From KBS50 sp042434095 (lineage in GTDB: Bacteria; Actinomycetota; Actinomycetes; Mycobacteriales; Micromonosporaceae), in NCBI RefSeq assembly GCF_042434095.1, contig NZ_JBHLUE010000034.1:1-64000 (forward strand): a DNA stretch of 64,000 bases, written 5' to 3'. The notes under the pieces are model-generated. The model was not told where the DNA came from. It did no database searches and worked only from the letters and a program-made list of their open reading frames with translations. A program made the position numbers and the translations under genes. Below are positions 26,759-35,997 of the stretch, in pieces; position 1 is the stretch's first letter, and the number at the start of each line of letters is the position of its first letter.

Positions 26759-28060
26759 TCATGTTCGATCGCGGCCGCGGCGCCGACGATGGCCGGGCGG
26801 CAGGTTACGGCGTACGGTGCGCTCGGTCCGGCCGATCCTGCGCGCGATCTCGTCGTACCCCATGTCCGGGTTGATACCGAGCCAGTAGGCGACGGCGGCA
26901 GGGGTCTCGCTCGGCACGCCGGGCGTCTGCTCCGCCTGCTCGGGTGCCGTCGCGTCGGCATGGCTTTCGTCTGTGACTTCGTCGTCGCTGGTTGTCTGGT
27001 CCTCTCGGAAGGACTGCGAGGGCTCGGGACCGGAGGGTGTCGGGCCGTGCGGGGGCCGTTGGTCCTCGTCCCGCTCGGGGCTCGGCTCCGGCTCGGCACG
27101 CTTGGGGCGCCGCCGTGCGGTGTGGGCCGTCAGGGGCTGCGTGGCGTGGCCGGGCTGTCCCGTCGGTCGCGGGTGCCCGTCGGGACGCGGCCCCTGCCGC
27201 CGGTCGACACCGTCTGCGATGCGGGCCGGGGTCAGGTCGGCGGCGATGAGGTCGGTGAGGCCGTCGTAGTCCGCCGTCGCGGTAAGGCGGGCGGCGATCT
27301 CGTCGAGGTCGTAGACGTGCACGGCGATCCTGGCGGTGGCGGGGTCGACCGCCGCTTCGATCTTGCGTCGTAGGACCTTCGTGATCGCGGCGTCGCGCCG
27401 CTCACGGCGTAGCGCGGCGTGTGCCGCGTCGAGTGACCCGTACAGGCCGAGGCGCGCGTCGGCGCGGGCCATGGACCGGGCGCGGCGGGTGAGGATGGGG
27501 TGCCGCAGCCAGTGGCCGACCAGTTCGTACGCGGGGGTGGGCGCCGCGAGGGCGCCGACGGCCCGCAGCCGATCGCGGCGCTGGTTGTCCACGTGCAGGA
27601 GCCAGACGAGGTAGCCCAGGCCCGACATGCCGGCGAAGAACCCGCCGAGCAGATGGTCGTCGTGGGCCAGCCAGTTGAACCCGACCGCCCCGGCGGCGAT
27701 CGCGGCCGACAGGACCCGGGAGGCAAGGGCGCGTTCACCCAGCCTGCGCCGCACGTCGGCGTTGCTCATCAGCACGACACCGCCCAGCTCGAGGGCGCCG
27801 ACGGCGGGAATGGCGGCCAGCAGCGGGATGTGAAGCTTCTGCGTCGCGCCGGTGACCTGGCCAGCGAGGGCGGTGAGCAGCACGACGCCGTAGAAGGCGG
27901 CGCGGACCACGGCGGCGCGGCGGACGGCCCGCTCGAGTTGCGTGTCGGGGTGCCCGCCGACCGGCGGAGTCATCGTGCCGGCGGGTGCCGCCGCAGCCGG
28001 GATCGGCGGTGGCCAGGTGCTTCCGTTGGTGCGGGCCACGCCGACGCGAGTGTCGGTCAT
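26759..28060 (-). CDS. Membrane protein with C-terminal helix-turn-helix
   Basis: This 433-residue protein has four predicted membrane segments (about 51-68, 79-97, 115-130, 137-155). A helical cytoplasmic region follows (ALRRERRDAAITKVLRRKIEAAVD), then a long acidic/Pro-rich linker. The final 40 residues form an HTH (GINPDMGYDEIARRIGRTERTVRRNLP). The layout recalls DUF2637/SpdB-like spread proteins of actinobacterial conjugative elements, which assist plasmid spreading in mycelium; that assignment is inference. Its ATG overlaps the stop of the LysM-BTAD gene, so the two are co-expressed. Confidence 0.72.
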   Translation of the reverse strand: MTDTRVGVARTNGSTWPPPIPAAAAPAGTMTPPVGGHPDTQLERAVRRAAVVRAAFYGVVLLTALAGQVTGATQKLHIPLLAAIPAVGALELGGVVLMSNADVRRRLGERALASRVLSAAIAAGAVGFNWLAHDDHLLGGFFAGMSGLGYLVWLLHVDNQRRDRLRAVGALAAPTPAYELVGHWLRHPILTRRARSMARADARLGLYGSLDAAHAALRRERRDAAITKVLRRKIEAAVDPATARIAVHVYDLDEIAARLTATADYDGLTDLIAADLTPARIADGVDRRQGPRPDGHPRPTGQPGHATQPLTAHTARRRPKRAEPEPSPERDEDQRPPHGPTPSGPEPSQSFREDQTTSDDEVTDESHADATAPEQAEQTPGVPSETPAAVAYWLGINPDMGYDEIARRIGRTERTVRRNLPPGHRRRRGRDRT

Positions 28061-31000
28061 GTCGGGGCCTTGCCGGTCGCGCCGACGCGGCGGGCCCGCT
28101 GCACGCGGTCGACCAGTCGGCGGGCCAGAGCGGTGGTCTCGTCGCTGACCTCAGCGTCGATCTCGTCGAGGTGGCGGGCGAGTTGCCGGTGCAGGTCGCG
28201 GATCGCGGCGGCGTCGTCGAGGGCGGCGTGGGCGCGCATGGCTGCCTGGTACAGCGGCTCGGCGTAGGGGTGGTGGCCGAGTGCGGTGGTGAGCACGCCG
28301 ATCGCCTGCGCGGGCTGGTCTGCGAGCGCCTCGGCCAGGGCGAGGGTGGCGTCGGTGGCCTGCCGCTGCACGGCCTCCCGGTACGGTTCGATCCACTCGT
28401 AGCCCTTCCCGGCGGCGAGCGGGCCCTGGTAGGCGGCGACGGCGCGGGAGAGGGCGGCGACCCGGTCGGCGGGGTCGCTGGCCCGGTTGGCTTCGTCGAT
28501 GGCGTCGCTCATCCGCCACAGGTCCGCGTCGACCGCGTCGCGGTGCAGGATGTACCGCCGGTCGGGGTGGGACAGGTAGGTGGCGGGCCCGCCGGTGCTT
28601 TTGAGGACACGGCGCAGGTTGTAGACGTAGGTGTGCAGCCGGTGCGGGGCCTTGCTGGCGGTCGCTTCGGGGAGAAGGTCCTCCAGGATTGCCTCCTGGC
28701 TGGCGGTGCCGCCGCGCGCCGCGAGGTAAACGAGCAGTTCCAGGGATTTGCCCCGCAGGGGCTGGGTGGTGTCGATGTCGACGATGCGAGCGTCGCCGAG
28801 CACCTCCACGGTAACCCGCCCGGTCACCTCGTCGCCGTCGCCGGAGGACCGGGCGGGGTCGCCCTCGCCGGACTCCAGGTGCTTGTCTGGTGAGGCTGGT
28901 GCGGATGCTTCTGACCTGTCGCCGGACTCCGAGTCCGCCGCTGCCGGCGGCGGCGGCGCATGGTTCACCTGCGCTTCGGTCGTGTCGGCAGGACGGAGCG
29001 CCGAAGCCGCCGCCTTCAGGGCGGTTCCGCTGTCGGGTTCGCTGCTGGCCGACACGCCGGCCTCGTCGTGGGGTTCAATCGTGACCTTCGGCGTACGTCT
29101 GGCCGGTGCCGGGGGCTGTGGTTCGCCGGTCTGGGACTCGGCGAGGACCCTGAGCAGGTCGGCTGCCTCGGCCGGTTTGACCACGGTGAGGCGGCCGACG
29201 TCGGCGAGGTGGCGGCCGTGGCGATGGGTCTCACCGCCGGCCGCTGTGGTGGTGCCGTCGGGGTCGACGACGACGGTGTCACCGTCGGGCCAGGCGCCGA
29301 GCAGGACGCCATGGATGTCGAGGCGCTGGCCCTGGGTCAGCAGGGCGGCGACGCGGGCACGCTCGTGGGCGGCGGTGGTGTCGGCGATGAGCACCATCGG
29401 CGGCAGCGGTTCGGCCATGAAATCGGCGTCCCGCAGTCCGGTGATGGTGTCGACCTCGTGGTCGAAACACAGCCGGGTGCGGAGCAGGATCTGCTCCTCC
29501 AACAATGCCAGGGCGTCGGTGAGGCCACCGGTGACGGTCAGCCGCGGTGTGTCCGGCACCGTGACCGCGGCGGCACCCAGCAGGGTGGCCAGGGTGCCGG
29601 AGGGGATGACGACGCAGCTCCGGTCGTTGGGTGACTCCGGTCCGCCCGCGGCCAGGGCGGACACCAGGAAGCCTCGGGCCGCCGCTTTGGCACCCGGTCC
29701 GGTCAATCCCAGGCCGGCGGGCGGCCACACCTCGATCACCGGACTGGCCAGCGCTGGTATGACCAGTTGCCGGCCGCCGGTGGGGCTGGTAGGCGGCTCG
29801 TCGCCGTCTGGGCCTAGGTCCTCAGGGTCGGGTGGTGGGACGAGTTCGTCGAGCGGGGCGTCCGATTGCGCGTGCGGGGCTGGGGCCGGCTGGCGCCAGC
29901 CGCGGCGGATCCGGGCGACCACCGGCGGCATGGGCTCGACACCCGGGTCGTCCAGCCGCAGCCGTGACGTGGGCGGGCGGGGGGTGTAGCGGCGCCTACG
30001 GTGCGCCCAGACGAGGGCGACGGCCGCGAGGATCGCGGTGACCAGCCCGGCGTCGACCCAGCTGCCGGTGCCGAGTGAGACACCAGGTGAGGTGTCCGTT
30101 CGCGGGCCGGTTGTCCGCCGCCCGTCATCCGCCGCGGGGCAGGAACTGGCCTGTTGTGAGGCTCCGGAGGCCGAGGTGTTGGTGGGCACGGAGACTGTCG
30201 GTGACGGGGCGGGTGATGCCACGCCGTCGGCACCGTCGTCCGGGGCCGGTTCGGCGCGTCCCGGGTTCGCGGATGGCGCGTCCGACGGTGGCTGCGCGGA
30301 CTGGTTCGGCCGCGTCGGCGCCGGCGATGCGGTACCAGGCCTCGGCTGCTCGGGACCCCCCGCCGGCGGGCCGACGGGCCGTCGGGGTCGCGGGGGCGCC
30401 CCGACCGGAGGTGTGGCGTCGTCGGGCAGTTTCAGTACCCAGCCGGGGTAGATCAGGTTCGGGTTGGTGAGGGCGCCGCCGACGGTCGACGAGTGCTTGC
30501 CACGGTTGAGGGCGTAGATGGCAGGCCACCGGTCACGGTCGCCGAGGCGCCGTTGGGCGATGGACGACAACGTGTCCCCCCGCCGGACCGTGACCGTACG
30601 TTCCACCTGCCGGTTCACGGGAGGGGCGGTCGCCCTATAGAGCGGGGCGTGGTCGATGTGCGGTGGCAGGAGGTGGGGTACGTCCGGGACGCTGGCCACG
30701 CCGGTGCCGTCGGGCCGGGCCGACGCGGCTCCGGCGGTGGCGCTGACAGCCGCCGCGCCCAGCAGCGCGGCGTTCAGGGTCCGCACCGGTCCCGGCACAT
30801 GCAGGGCCGGCAGACGGTGGGACAGCCGACCGGTGAGCCGGACACAGTGGCCCACCACGGTGGCCGTCACCAGGACCCACAGCAGGACAGCGACGGTGAC
30901 CGCGGTCAGCACCAGGGTCGGTGGTGACAGCGGTTGGCGCAGCCAGTGGGTCACCCCGTCAGCCGTGGGCATGCGCACCGCGGGCCGGACCACGAGGATC

Positions 31001-31071
31001 AGCGCCGCTACCGGCGCACTCATCACAGCGGCTGACAGAGTCCCCGCGATCAATGGCACTGCCTTGCGCAT
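28057..31071 (-). CDS. Membrane LysM protein with C-terminal BTAD domain
   Basis: The 1004-residue product has two membrane segments near the N-terminus (about 5-27 and 52-74). A LysM domain follows (TVRRGDTLSSIAQRRLGDRD...YPGWVLKLP, about 160-225), then disordered linkers and a third membrane segment (VDAGLVTAILAAVALVWAHR). The cytoplasmic part has a degenerate ATPase-like middle and a C-terminal winged helix plus BTAD domain (about 740-1000; VTVEVLGDARIV...QEAILEDLLPEATASKAPHRLHTYVYNLRRVLK). BTAD regulators activate gene clusters; this one may couple a cell-wall signal to transcription. GGAGG favours ATG 31071. Four tandem decamers lie about 145 bp upstream. Confidence 0.82.
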   Translation of the reverse strand: MRKAVPLIAGTLSAAVMSAPVAALILVVRPAVRMPTADGVTHWLRQPLSPPTLVLTAVTVAVLLWVLVTATVVGHCVRLTGRLSHRLPALHVPGPVRTLNAALLGAAAVSATAGAASARPDGTGVASVPDVPHLLPPHIDHAPLYRATAPPVNRQVERTVTVRRGDTLSSIAQRRLGDRDRWPAIYALNRGKHSSTVGGALTNPNLIYPGWVLKLPDDATPPVGAPPRPRRPVGPPAGGPEQPRPGTASPAPTRPNQSAQPPSDAPSANPGRAEPAPDDGADGVASPAPSPTVSVPTNTSASGASQQASSCPAADDGRRTTGPRTDTSPGVSLGTGSWVDAGLVTAILAAVALVWAHRRRRYTPRPPTSRLRLDDPGVEPMPPVVARIRRGWRQPAPAPHAQSDAPLDELVPPPDPEDLGPDGDEPPTSPTGGRQLVIPALASPVIEVWPPAGLGLTGPGAKAAARGFLVSALAAGGPESPNDRSCVVIPSGTLATLLGAAAVTVPDTPRLTVTGGLTDALALLEEQILLRTRLCFDHEVDTITGLRDADFMAEPLPPMVLIADTTAAHERARVAALLTQGQRLDIHGVLLGAWPDGDTVVVDPDGTTTAAGGETHRHGRHLADVGRLTVVKPAEAADLLRVLAESQTGEPQPPAPARRTPKVTIEPHDEAGVSASSEPDSGTALKAAASALRPADTTEAQVNHAPPPPAAADSESGDRSEASAPASPDKHLESGEGDPARSSGDGDEVTGRVTVEVLGDARIVDIDTTQPLRGKSLELLVYLAARGGTASQEAILEDLLPEATASKAPHRLHTYVYNLRRVLKSTGGPATYLSHPDRRYILHRDAVDADLWRMSDAIDEANRASDPADRVAALSRAVAAYQGPLAAGKGYEWIEPYREAVQRQATDATLALAEALADQPAQAIGVLTTALGHHPYAEPLYQAAMRAHAALDDAAAIRDLHRQLARHLDEIDAEVSDETTALARRLVDRVQRARRVGATGKAPT

Positions 31072-31074
31072 CAT

Positions 31075-31474
31075 TACCTCCCCGCCTGTCGCATCACACC
31101 GGCGGCGCTGATACCTCAGGTCGACCGCGCACCGTCCGCGGAAGCGGCCCCGGACATCCGGAGTCGTGATGCCGAACGTAAGGGCTGTCTGCGGGGTCGG
31201 GCGCCGTAATCGCGCCTCACAGAACCTGACAGGACCTCACTGAACCTCACAGTCGCAGGTCAGACGGCCCTCGTTGGCGGCGTACGGCTTCGAGCGCAGA
31301 GCCGCGTACGCCCCCAAGTACACAGCAGCTATCGACATCTGCGGATGCAGCCCGCTGCCTCGCGGACGAGCCAGCCCAGCAACGGTCGACCATACTCAGT
31401 CATGTTGGCCGATCAGATGGCGGTCCCGAACTGCCGATGACAATGCACCTAATTATGTTAAGTTGAGTGCACGG
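31075..31474. other. Upstream region of LysM-BTAD gene
   Basis: No gene is seen in this 400-bp stretch. It holds the 4 x 10-bp repeats at 31215-31254. AT content rises after about 31430, which probably marks the left junction of the lower-GC insertion containing the next two genes. Confidence 0.5.
31215..31254 (-). promoter_or_regulatory. Four tandem 10-bp repeats upstream of LysM-BTAD gene
   Basis: On the plus strand the consecutive decamers are CCTCACAGAA, CCTGACAGGA, CCTCACTGAA and CCTCACAGTC. Seven of ten positions are identical in all four, and the period is close to one helical turn. Regulators of the SARP/BTAD class bind short direct repeats spaced by about one turn (usually 11 bp), so this is a plausible operator for the adjacent BTAD gene (inference). 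Confidence 0.55.
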
Positions 31475-32269
31475 CTACTTTTGAGTATGCAAATCCGGGC
31501 CGCATCGGCGGGACATCTGTTCGATAGCCTTGAAATCCGCGCACACAAAGGCGTAGAGTGCGCCGCCGTCACGGCACACTAACGACGGAATTTGCGAAGT
31601 CTTGCCGCGTCGGTGCGGATAAAATGTGATTACGGCAGAGTCGCCTATCCGATACATGGCATGCGTACGGTTTCCGGGGTAGTAGAAGGTTTCAATCTTC
31701 GCGCCACCCGGAGTAAGGAGGCTCTCAAACTCTCGCCTTGAACTTTCAATCCGGGCAATGAGCGCGTTGTGATCAAGCTCCACTTGCTCAGCAAGCACCT
31801 CAATCGTAGACGACGCCTGCGGATCGGACAGAAATATCCGAATCAGGGCACCCGGCTTCGATGCGACGCCTTCCATGAGAGATCGGTTTCTACTCAGCCA
31901 TGCGTTTCCGTGGACCACAAATACGTCAACCCGGTCGGCTTTTCGAAAGAGGACTTTATAGTCCACATCGAGGAACTTTGCCGCAACTTGACTCAGGCCC
32001 GCCCGTTGTACGTCTACTCCAACCCGCGTCGCTTCCAGAACCTCCGCAACAAACGCCCGCTTACCAATGAGCTCCCAAAGGATTCCGAGGCATACTGAAG
32101 CCACCAGCAGGCCACCCATGTTCTCAAGGAGCGTCGGTAGAGGCTTATGGCGCGACCAGAAGGGCGTGTCAACGTCGCCGAGGTAGAGGAATATAAGCCC
32201 CAATACGAGAGCACTGAGTGCAACGACTGTGATGCGCAAAGTAACGAGCGTTCGATATGGGTGCCGCAT
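31475..32269 (-). CDS. Two-TM membrane protein with unknown cytoplasmic domain
   Basis: The 264-residue product has two N-terminal membrane segments (about 12-33 and 46-69) and a soluble C-terminal domain. That domain includes VDVFVVHGNAWLSRNRSLMEG, LIRIFLSDPQASSTIEVLAEQ and AKIETFYYPGNRTHAMYRIGD. The domain looks alpha/beta and may be nuclease- or phospholipase-D-like, but I see no HxK motif, so I leave it unassigned. GGAG lies 5 nt before ATG 32269. Base composition is clearly lower in GC than the flanking regulators, and it is paired with an abortive-infection-type gene across a shared divergent promoter. Confidence 0.7.
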   Translation of the reverse strand: MRHPYRTLVTLRITVVALSALVLGLIFLYLGDVDTPFWSRHKPLPTLLENMGGLLVASVCLGILWELIGKRAFVAEVLEATRVGVDVQRAGLSQVAAKFLDVDYKVLFRKADRVDVFVVHGNAWLSRNRSLMEGVASKPGALIRIFLSDPQASSTIEVLAEQVELDHNALIARIESSRREFESLLTPGGAKIETFYYPGNRTHAMYRIGDSAVITFYPHRRGKTSQIPSLVCRDGGALYAFVCADFKAIEQMSRRCGPDLHTQK

Positions 32270-32626
32270 TCCGCTCCAATGAAATTGACAAATTTAGTTG
32301 GCCGTAGCGGAGACCTCACCAAAACGTAGCGAAATTGAATCCGCAATCCACGGCATCGGAACATTCTCTATGAAGGCTGGCGCCTTGGGTGTCAGAAGAC
32401 CGACACTACGAGACGTGCCCACAACTTAGAGCCGCTCAGCAGCAGGAGCGAGGCGCTGATCTGCCGCGATGCGGTCTCCGCCCCTTGAGGCCGGGTCGGT
32501 GTCCGCGGACGCACGGATGTCCGCCGCTGCGCGCCGAGACGCGCGCAACCATGCTGTCGGAGGTCCCTTCATCTTTGCGAGGAGGGTCGGTGACTCGGCC
32601 TCGATGATCGGGTCTACGGTGACTGC
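32270..32626. other. Divergent intergenic region
   Basis: No gene is supported. This 357-bp region must hold promoters for the divergent membrane-protein gene (leftward) and the abortive-infection gene (rightward). I could not identify clear -35/-10 pairs. Confidence 0.4.
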
Positions 32627-33637
32627 GTGGATCTCTTTGAGCTGCCTCGACCGGAGCACGTGGCACAGCCGGCATGGGATTCCATCGAGCTTGCGCTGAG
32701 CAGGCTGCGGCGCGCCTGGGAGTTCGATGACCTGCCGGACGTCGTGGGGAAGGCCAAGGAATTGGTGGAGACCGTAGCGAAGGTGACGGTGGAGGCAGCC
32801 GAAGGGGCCGTGTCCGACGCCGTTGACTTCCAGCCGATTGTGAAGGCTGCACAGAAGGCACTCGGACGCCAGCCGGGAGCCGATCTTTCACAAGATCAAA
32901 ATCTTCGCGCCATGTCGCAGGCGGCGCAGACGATTGCAACAAGCCTCGCGCCGATCCGGAACGGGTATGGGACGGGACATGGCCGAGCACGCGTCCCAGA
33001 TGTTGTCGTGGAGATGGCAACACTCTCGCTGGAGTCGGCCCTGATGTGGTCTAGGTGGGCCCTGCGGCGACTCGGGCACTTGCTCGCCGACTACCCGAAC
33101 GAACTCATTGCCTCAGTTCAGACGGGTACGAGTCGGAAAGTTTTGAAGGAGAAGTTTGAGGCGAGTGCGCTGGCCCAGCAACCAAGCGAAGTGCAGCACC
33201 GGATTGGTGTCGTCTTCGGCCAGCAGTCCGCCGGAGGATTCGGCAATGCAACCGAGGTGGGCGTAGAGCCCGCGGTGGAGGGTGGATACGACGAGTATCC
33301 CATCGACTATCGGCGCGGGCTCCTGGAGGGAATGCTTTTGACCGGAGGAGGCTCTGTCGGGCTCACTGGCTTCTACGCCCCGTGGTTCGTCTCCCTTCTG
33401 TCCTCGCTTCCGGAGCGGGAGGCGCAAAGCGCGCTCGAAGCTCTTCGCGAGAGCGTGACCGGGGCTCCATGGATTGGCACATGGCGCGGCTCTACCAAGG
33501 TCGAGCCAGCGGATGTCGTATCAGCCCTGCGGAGCGAAGGTGAGCGGCTCCATCCGGGATTCGCGGAGCCGTTCCAGGCTCTTTGTAACGAGCTCCTGCA
33601 CTCAGGAGAGTCTGCAAAGCTTGAGGACAAGGACTGA
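32627..33637 (+). CDS. Abortive infection family protein (Abi C-terminal type)
   Basis: The 336-residue product contains the segment LRAMSQAAQTIATSLAPIRNGYGTGHG (RNGYGTGHG at residues 111-119). This is the hallmark of the abortive infection C-terminal domain found in phage-exclusion proteins, with preceding helices (VGKAKELVETVAKVTVEAA). The later half (about 190-330) is a separate helical domain I do not recognise. GTG 32627 is taken as start; its RBS is weak. Proteins of this class are implicated in stopping phage growth by killing or arresting the infected cell. The exact target is unknown. Confidence 0.72.
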   Translation: MDLFELPRPEHVAQPAWDSIELALSRLRRAWEFDDLPDVVGKAKELVETVAKVTVEAAEGAVSDAVDFQPIVKAAQKALGRQPGADLSQDQNLRAMSQAAQTIATSLAPIRNGYGTGHGRARVPDVVVEMATLSLESALMWSRWALRRLGHLLADYPNELIASVQTGTSRKVLKEKFEASALAQQPSEVQHRIGVVFGQQSAGGFGNATEVGVEPAVEGGYDEYPIDYRRGLLEGMLLTGGGSVGLTGFYAPWFVSLLSSLPEREAQSALEALRESVTGAPWIGTWRGSTKVEPADVVSALRSEGERLHPGFAEPFQALCNELLHSGESAKLEDKD

Positions 33638-33767
33638 ACCTCAGCCCTCACTAGCGAACGCGCGGACATGCCGCGACCCGAGCGGCAGCCCACGTCCACC
33701 GATTACTCATCGTGAGCATTTTGGCGTGCCTGGCTTTGCACCGGAACCGGTACGCCGACACTCGTCG

Positions 33768-35912
33768 TCAGGGACGGCCGCGATCATGGGGTCGGCCCAG
33801 ATTGGCTTCGGGGCCTTCGTCGCCGGTCGTCGGACGCCGGCTTGTCACTCGTCTGCGCCCGCGCAGCGGCTCCCCCAGCAGCCGCTCGGCCGGCTCGAGA
33901 CCGGTGTCGGTGAGCCGTCGGGCGTACTGGTTGGCGAGATCGGTGGCGGCGGCATAGTCACCGGCCGCGGTGAGCAGATGCGCAGCCTGGCGGTGAAGCT
34001 CGTCGTTGTAGGGGTCGATCCTCACGCACTGACGCAGGAAGGCCAACGCCGTCTGTGGGTCGGGCGCGGTGTCGGCGAGGTGGCCGTAGGCGTCCAGGAC
34101 CAGGCGACGGGTGGCTTCGCGCGGTCGGTCGATCCATGGCCAGACGCGGCCGGAAGCCAGGTCGCCGGTGTAGCTGTCGATGACCGCTCGCCACGCGTGG
34201 GGCACGTCCTCGACCGCGGTGGCGGCATGCCGGGCGGCGTCACGGAGTCGCCACAGGTCAACCTCCAGGTGCTCACGCAGGAGGCGGTACCGCTCATCTG
34301 TGTGGGCGATGACGGTGACGGCGGCGGCGGTACGGGTGATGGTGCGCAGGTCGCTGAGGGTGGTGTAGAGCCGGCCGGTGACGGTCCGCATGGGCAGGCC
34401 CGGCCAGATCGCGGTGACGAGATCGCGGGTGGTGGCGCCGTCGGGGTGGACGGCCAGGAACACCAGCACCTGCCATACGGCGCTGCGCCGGATTGTCAGC
34501 ACCTGCTCGCCGTGGCGCAGTTCGGGTTCGCCGAGGATTCGCAGCCGCAGCGGTGCAGCGCGTTGCGAGCTGCCCGATTGCGACGCCGGGGTGCTCTGGC
34601 GGGGAATCCGCGCCCGTGACACCGCGGTAGCCGGTTCGGTCGCCGGCGTTGGCGTGGCGGTGTGCCGGATCACCGTCAACAGGTCGGCCGCCGCGGTGGC
34701 GTCGAGGACGCACAGCCGGTGGCCGGCCGCGTGGGGCCGACGCGGATCGGCTGTGTGGCCCGACGCGTCGACCTGCCATGTTGTCCCGGATGGCCACCCG
34801 CCGAGCAGCACCACAGCGGCGAGGTCCGCACCGGCTCGTGAGACGGCGGCGATCGTCCGGGCGATCTCCGGCTCGGTGGGAGCGGACAAGAGCAACAGCG
34901 CACCATCCCCGTCGCGGACCGCGGTGGGATCGGGCGACACGTCCGTCGCCGAACTCGGCCGCACCGGGGCACGCCGCACGGCGGCTACGGCCTCGGAGGC
35001 GGTGGCCGCCACCAGCAGGCCCGGCAGGTCACCGACGTCATCAGGGCCGAAGAGCCGGGCCAACAGACCCCGGGTGGTGATGATCCGCGGCAGGGGTGAC
35101 GAGGTTGGTCGGGCGGCAAGGAGCGCGGTGACCAGGGCGCCGCGGGCGGCCGATTCCGCTCCCGCGCCGGTCAGTCCCACACCGCCCGCCGGCAGGTTGT
35201 GCAGGGATAAGGGTAGCCACCCGGTCTCCGGCCGGGTGGCTGGGACGGGTTGCGCGGCCAAGGAGGGCAGGGCCGCTTGCACCGCGCGGACAGTGGCCGG
35301 CAGGTCAGCCAGGTCGGCGTCGCCGGGCTGGTCCTTGACTCCGGGGCGGTAGGCGCGACGGCGACGCAGCCACAGCAGGGTAGCGGCGGCGCCGATCTGC
35401 TGAGCGGTGTGCGCAGGTATCCACCCGCCGGGGAGCGGCACTCCATCCACCGGCGCCTTCGCCTCCCCCTCACGATCGGACGGCAGCGGGTCCTGGACGG
35501 TGGATCGGTCGAGGATGTCCCCGGCGGCGGATCCACCCTGGTGAGCATCAAGAAGGGGGGTGGCGTTGCTGGCGCCGGGGATGGCAAGGAACGCCGCGCC
35601 GGCCATGCCGCTCGCGGTGGCCTGCATCGGTGTGGGTAGCGGGATGCGACGCAGCCACCGCGCCCCGGCCTGCAACCGGGCCAGGAAGCGCAGAACGATC
35701 GTGGCGGCCAGGAGGAACCATACGAGCCACGCGGCGGCGGTGAACGCGAACTGAAGGGTCTGGTCGGTGACGGGATCGGCAAGCCACTGCCGCAGCTGAG
35801 CCTGGCTCGGCACAAACAACGGTACGGGGCTGTAATAGAGCAGGGCCAGCGGTGGGACGGCCACCAAGATGGTGACCAACAGCCCGCGAACGAGGTGCTG
35901 TGGCCAGCGCAT
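33768..35912 (-). CDS. Membrane-anchored BTAD-type regulator
   Basis: This 714-residue paralogue of the 28057-31071 gene lacks the LysM domain. It has N-terminal membrane segments (about 8-30 and 57-80) and a possible further one near residue 105 (MAGAAFLAIPGA). A cytoplasmic region shares the LPAGGVGLTGAGAESAARGALVTALLA-type core with its paralogue. The C-terminus carries a winged helix and BTAD helices (about 455-690; LRLRILGEPELRHGEQVL, LYTTLSDLRTITR). ATG 35912 is preferred to GTG 35927. The two paralogues flank the Abi-containing insert on the same strand, so they were probably adjacent before the insertion (inference). Confidence 0.8.
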   Translation of the reverse strand: MRWPQHLVRGLLVTILVAVPPLALLYYSPVPLFVPSQAQLRQWLADPVTDQTLQFAFTAAAWLVWFLLAATIVLRFLARLQAGARWLRRIPLPTPMQATASGMAGAAFLAIPGASNATPLLDAHQGGSAAGDILDRSTVQDPLPSDREGEAKAPVDGVPLPGGWIPAHTAQQIGAAATLLWLRRRRAYRPGVKDQPGDADLADLPATVRAVQAALPSLAAQPVPATRPETGWLPLSLHNLPAGGVGLTGAGAESAARGALVTALLAARPTSSPLPRIITTRGLLARLFGPDDVGDLPGLLVAATASEAVAAVRRAPVRPSSATDVSPDPTAVRDGDGALLLLSAPTEPEIARTIAAVSRAGADLAAVVLLGGWPSGTTWQVDASGHTADPRRPHAAGHRLCVLDATAAADLLTVIRHTATPTPATEPATAVSRARIPRQSTPASQSGSSQRAAPLRLRILGEPELRHGEQVLTIRRSAVWQVLVFLAVHPDGATTRDLVTAIWPGLPMRTVTGRLYTTLSDLRTITRTAAAVTVIAHTDERYRLLREHLEVDLWRLRDAARHAATAVEDVPHAWRAVIDSYTGDLASGRVWPWIDRPREATRRLVLDAYGHLADTAPDPQTALAFLRQCVRIDPYNDELHRQAAHLLTAAGDYAAATDLANQYARRLTDTGLEPAERLLGEPLRGRRRVTSRRPTTGDEGPEANLGRPHDRGRP

Positions 35913-35997
35913 GCCTACCGTCCGCACCGAACTGGCCGCGTCGCACTGCCGAGTCCGATGGCCACGGCCTTGCGGCCCACCACGTAATCAGTAGCTG

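Noticed and set aside
31215..31254. Possible CRISPR or iteron array
   Set aside because: Units are 10 bp, contiguous and without spacers, and no replication or cas gene is near; a regulatory repeat is more likely.
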